A stretch of 64,000 nucleotides of DNA from Paenibacillus gorillae. Lineage in GTDB: Bacteria > Bacillota > Bacilli > Paenibacillales > Paenibacillaceae. Below are positions 61,581 to 64,000 of the stretch, piece by piece. The stretch lies in NCBI RefSeq assembly GCF_000513275.1, contig NZ_CBVJ010000076.1:1-64000 (forward strand), read 5' to 3'. The notes beneath the pieces are model-generated. The model ran no database searches, was not told the origin of the DNA, and saw only the letters and a program-made list of their open reading frames with translations. The translations under genes were made by a program, and so were the position numbers. Each line of letters opens with the position of its first letter. Within the stretch, counting starts at the first letter, position 1.

Positions 61581-62386
61581 CTTCCCGCCTCCTCACTCAA
61601 ATCTCTCTCTTGTCCTGATATGTTCAAATAATCATATAAATAGGGATACGACCCTTGTAAAAGAAATGAAACTGCAATTATATATTTACGATTGCGCTCG
61701 ACAGTTTTGCGCGACACGCCGCAAAGCTCTGTCAGTTCTCTGACCGGCAGCTTGCCGCTTGCGCGAAGATGCTCGAATAAATGCGTCTCTCCTGCAAGAG
61801 TAGAGGCAATGCCAAGCAGCATTAGCCTGGAATCTGCATGCTTTGGCGAGCTGTCCACCAGCTCCATGAAAGAGATTCCAAAGCTCTCCAGCTCTTTGCT
61901 ATATTCCTGAATTTCCATCTTCCGTTCATCGGAAGCGAGCTTCATCTCATAGGCTTGCAATGCCTGCCTCGTCTCAATGGGATTATAGGTCTGCTCATCC
62001 TCATCCTGCATCTCGAAAGTGCTGTAAGGAAGCGATTGGGTATGCCTTTGCTCCTTGCGCACGAAGTCAATCAGCCGGCGTCGCATAACCGTTTCGGCGA
62101 AGCCCAGAAAGGATCTGCCGGATTCCGTTGAGAACTGATTAATGGCTTCATTAAAAGCCATCAAGGCAATGCTGAATTCATCATCCCTTGACGGATCTAC
62201 GTAGCGTTTACAGAACCGGCTGGTTACTTTGGCGATATACGGTCTGTAGTCCGAAATAAATTGCTCCCGTAAGCTCTCATCGCCTTGCCTAATCTGCGTC
62301 ACAATGGCTTCAGGAGTTTTATTTTGTTTTGTATCTGTTGGAGAAGCGGTCTTTCCGAAAAACCGTTTGAACAATAAGAGTAGCAA
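61577..62386 (-). CDS. sigI: RNA polymerase sigma factor SigI
   Basis: A 269-residue sigma-70-like factor for heat and envelope or polysaccharide responses. Region 2 includes RYVDPSRDDEFSIALMAFNE and SFLGFAETVMRRRLIDFVRK; the C-terminal helix-turn-helix is PVRELTELCGVSRKTVERNR. The start is TTG 62386, with GAGGTGGAG before it. It is followed by rsgI with a four-base overlap and preceded by a SigI-type promoter, so it probably activates itself. Confidence 0.93.
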   Translation of the reverse strand: MLLLLFKRFFGKTASPTDTKQNKTPEAIVTQIRQGDESLREQFISDYRPYIAKVTSRFCKRYVDPSRDDEFSIALMAFNEAINQFSTESGRSFLGFAETVMRRRLIDFVRKEQRHTQSLPYSTFEMQDEDEQTYNPIETRQALQAYEMKLASDERKMEIQEYSKELESFGISFMELVDSSPKHADSRLMLLGIASTLAGETHLFEHLRASGKLPVRELTELCGVSRKTVERNRKYIIAVSFLLQGSYPYLYDYLNISGQERDLSEEAGR

Positions 62387-62417
62387 ACCGCTCCACCTCT
62401 CTGTTATATGTATCGAT

Positions 62418-62440
62418 AACGTTTTATGGATTTAGGGGGT
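62418..62440 (-). promoter_or_regulatory. Candidate SigI-dependent promoter
   Basis: On the minus strand ACCCCC (62440-62435) is followed after 13 bp by CGTT (62421-62418). SigI promoters are known for an ACCCCC -35 and a CGAA-like -10, so autoregulation of sigI is likely. The -10 match is partial; CGAT follows a few bases later. Confidence 0.5.
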
Positions 62441-62476
62441 AATAAATTAAATTTATGAGAATGGCCTTTAAACGGG

Positions 62477-62525
62477 CATTTGCCGCCTCGCGGCGGCAAA
62501 TGAAAAGCCTCCCGTAAAAGGAGGC
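62477..62525. terminator. Two hairpins after the zinc-ribbon-like gene
   Basis: CATTTGCCGCC pairs with GGCGGCAAATG (62477-62502), and GCCTCCC pairs with GGAGGC (62507-62525). They separate that gene from sigI. Confidence 0.65.
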
Positions 62526-62546
62526 ATCACAGGTCAATCAACAACA

Positions 62547-62963
62547 TTAAACAGAAGTTCTTCTCTGCCTCAACTTATTGCGTCTGCCGTTTAAGGTGCC
62601 TAACCGTTTCTTCAATTGTTCTTGCCATTCCTTATCGCCGATCTGTCCGGCAAAACTCAGCAAATCCAGCGCCATATCAATCTGGCTAAGTACGACGTCC
62701 ATCGGATCCTCGTTCTCATGATTGACGCAGTTTTCCAGCAGCGCTTTGTGTTCCTGCTCGACATACTCTTGAAAATCCACTTCCGCGGCGCCGTCGCCAT
62801 GCGCGTATTCTGCCAATATTTCATATTCGTTCTCGATGAGATAATGAATTTCTACCCGGTGACAAACCGGACAGAACATTATAGGCACATTATGGATATG
62901 GGTCCGAAAATGTTTTAACGTTCCCTTCGTGCCAATCATACTTGCACCGCAGCAGAAGCTCAT
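62547..62963 (-). CDS. Small zinc-ribbon-like protein
   Basis: A 138-residue protein. Two CxxC-like cysteine pairs, SFCCGAS at the start and MFCPVCHRVEIHY near residue 30, could hold a zinc ion. The rest is acidic and helical, with a basic C-terminus (RRNKLRQRR). ATG 62963 follows AAGGAGGG; the longer frame to 63026 is unlikely. I do not recognise a named family; a nucleic-acid or protein-binding role is possible. Confidence 0.65.
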   Translation of the reverse strand: MSFCCGASMIGTKGTLKHFRTHIHNVPIMFCPVCHRVEIHYLIENEYEILAEYAHGDGAAEVDFQEYVEQEHKALLENCVNHENEDPMDVVLSQIDMALDLLSFAGQIGDKEWQEQLKKRLGTLNGRRNKLRQRRTSV

Positions 62964-63100
62964 TGACGGCTCCCTCCTTATACGCCTGCCTGCATAACGC
63001 TGGCGAACGATAATGATTCGTTTCAATAACTTATTCTAGGCCGAGGGTCGAAATTCCTGCTTTACAAGCACATTTGCCCCGATATAGGCTGGTAAAATCC

Positions 63101-63133
63101 AAAAAAAGCCCGTGCCTTCCGGCACGGGCTTTC
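63101..63133 (-). terminator. Terminator of the peroxiredoxin gene
   Basis: AAGCCCGTGCC pairs with GGCACGGGCTT; on the minus strand seven T follow. Confidence 0.9.
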
Positions 63134-63143
63134 TCTTCAAATC

Positions 63144-63692
63144 TTACTTCGCAGTCAAATGCTGTTGGCCTGGTTTCCAGTTCATTGGGCACAAACCGCC
63201 GGATTGCAAAGCTTGCAGTACGCGAAGCGTTTCGTCAACACTACGGCCTACATCGTTGTGGTTAACCACTTGATATTTCACTTCGCCTTGCGGATCGATG
63301 ATGTACAGGCCGCGAAGCGCGATACCTTCTTCTTCGATCAGCACGCCGTAGTCGGATGCTACTTTTTTCGTGATGTCTGCAGCAAGCGGGAAGTTCAGCT
63401 GGCCAAGACCATTATCGTTAACCGGCGTATTGATCCACGCGCGGTGGCTGTGTTTGCTGTCTACGCTGACGCCAAGAACTTCAGTGTTCAGCTTGGAGAA
63501 CTCTTCAGCAGCAAGGCTCAGAGCCGTAATTTCTGTCGGACATACGAATGTAAAGTCCAGTGGATAGAAGAAAAGAACAAGCCATTTGCCTTTGTAATCC
63601 GAAAGAGATGCCGTACCGAAATCTTTACCGTCACCAGTTGCTGTATCCATCGTAAAATCAGGTGCCGGGCGGCCTACCAAACGTTCTGCCAT
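63144..63692 (-). CDS. Typical 2-Cys peroxiredoxin (AhpC/Prx1 type)
   Basis: A 182-residue peroxidase that reduces hydrogen peroxide and organic peroxides. The peroxidatic Cys51 lies in [10 protein letters not shown] and the resolving Cys168 in [11 protein letters not shown]; the GGLG-type loop is replaced by NDNGLGQL. It would be recycled by thioredoxin or AhpF; no ahpF gene is nearby. AAGGAGG precedes the start. A strong promoter and a PerR-type box lie upstream, so peroxide should induce it. Confidence 0.93.
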   Translation of the reverse strand: MAERLVGRPAPDFTMDTATGDGKDFGTASLSDYKGKWLVLFFYPLDFTFVCPTEITALSLAAEEFSKLNTEVLGVSVDSKHSHRAWINTPVNDNGLGQLNFPLAADITKKVASDYGVLIEEEGIALRGLYIIDPQGEVKYQVVNHNDVGRSVDETLRVLQALQSGGLCPMNWKPGQQHLTAK

Positions 63693-63758
63693 ATTGAATT
63701 CCTCCTTGACCTATCTATCATATTTTTTGTCACTTTATATAGGTGACTCACTTGATAA

Positions 63759-63821
63759 ATCTTATCACCAGACGATAATAAAGTCAATATTAAAGTCTTT
63801 ATTTTTTTATAATAATTATAA
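63759..63821 (-). promoter_or_regulatory. Peroxiredoxin promoter and PerR-type box
   Basis: On the minus strand TTGACT (63787-63782) and TAAGAT (63764-63759) are 17 bp apart. TTATAATAATTATAA at 63807-63821 matches the PerR consensus TTATAATNATTATAA at every position. It lies 19 bp upstream of the -35, directly beside the leuB stop codon. Confidence 0.6.
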
Positions 63822-64000
63822 TTAAGCTTTTTTCATTGCTGCAACGATAAGATCGCCCATTGCAGTCGTACCGATCGCTTTGCTCTTATCAACAGCGATA
63901 TCGCCAGTACGGTGGCCAGCATCCAGCACGTTTTTAACAGCATCCTCAATAACTTGAGCTGCCTCGTGGTAACCGAACGTAAGACGGAACATCAGCGCAA
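63822..64000 (-). CDS. leuB: 3-isopropylmalate dehydrogenase, C-terminal part
   Basis: The end of a gene that runs out of the window. The minus strand reads ALMFRLTFGYHEAAQVIEDA, then VKNVLDAGHRTGDIAV and GTTAMGDLIVAAMKKA before the stop at 63822. This is the C-terminal region of LeuB, which oxidises and decarboxylates 3-isopropylmalate in leucine synthesis. Start and most of the gene lie beyond position 64000. Confidence 0.85.
   Translation of the reverse strand, partial: ALMFRLTFGYHEAAQVIEDAVKNVLDAGHRTGDIAVDKSKAIGTTAMGDLIVAAMKKA

Overview
The window looks like a chromosomal segment of a Paenibacillus-type endospore-forming Firmicute. Supporting signs are SigI/RsgI, YesM/YesN-type regulators beside carbohydrate ABC genes, bacillithiol genes (YojF/BshB2), an IDEAL-domain protein, strong AGGAGG-type ribosome sites, several TTG starts, many U-tailed terminators and moderate GC. 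No rRNA, tRNA, phage, integrase, transposase or CRISPR array was seen.

Layout: 1-7.5 kb holds a tandem 157-bp repeat, a TetR/MFS divergent pair, a C39/BtrH-like protein, an SDR with a divergent MmyB-type regulator, a FetAB-like exporter whose ATPase is broken, and a hypothetical gene. 7.5-13 kb holds metE under a cobalamin riboswitch, a DUF445 protein and a Ktr-type potassium channel subunit. 13.0-13.9 kb is a dense array of short palindromes. 14-20.6 kb is a nickel-type ABC operon (nikABCDE order) with nikR nearby and a signal-peptidase-like lipoprotein that lacks the catalytic residues. 20.6-23 kb is a kduI-deoR-kduD operon for uronate breakdown. 23-29 kb is a mix of single genes: a stalk-domain protein, two GNATs, a DUF6886-like gene, an acetylornithine-type aminotransferase, a thioesterase and an Rrf2 regulator.

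29.3-39.5 kb is one coherent cluster: a LysR regulator, a TcyJLMN-like amino-acid ABC transporter, two luciferase-like monooxygenases, an M20 deacylase, a SolA-like flavin oxidase, a DinB-fold protein and a GNAT. It resembles the Bacillus ytlI/ytmI-ytnM system that salvages sulfur from S-modified cysteines, with SolA and DinB as additions. 39.8-45.5 kb is an L-fucose operon (isomerase, aldolase, kinase, mutarotase) with a divergent LacI repressor and a well-placed operator. 46-52.7 kb is a YesM/YesN two-component system with a sugar ABC transporter. 52.9-64 kb holds a PfpI-like protein, an AlkD-like protein, an IDEAL protein, an AT-rich orphan gene, bshB2-yojF, pepA, a sensor kinase, sigI-rsgI, a small zinc-ribbon-like protein, a 2-Cys peroxiredoxin with a PerR-type box, and the 3' end of leuB.

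Two window-wide patterns stand out. Nine genes carry small frameshifts (eleven indels in all), mostly one extra base in a run of 5-7 identical bases. This fits sequencing error better than gene decay, so the genes marked pseudogene may be intact in the organism. Also, three non-coding stretches (13.1-13.9, 28.3-28.55 and 45.57-46.0 kb) share the same palindrome, RCGAA-N5/6-TTCGY, repeated about 20, 6 and 10 times.
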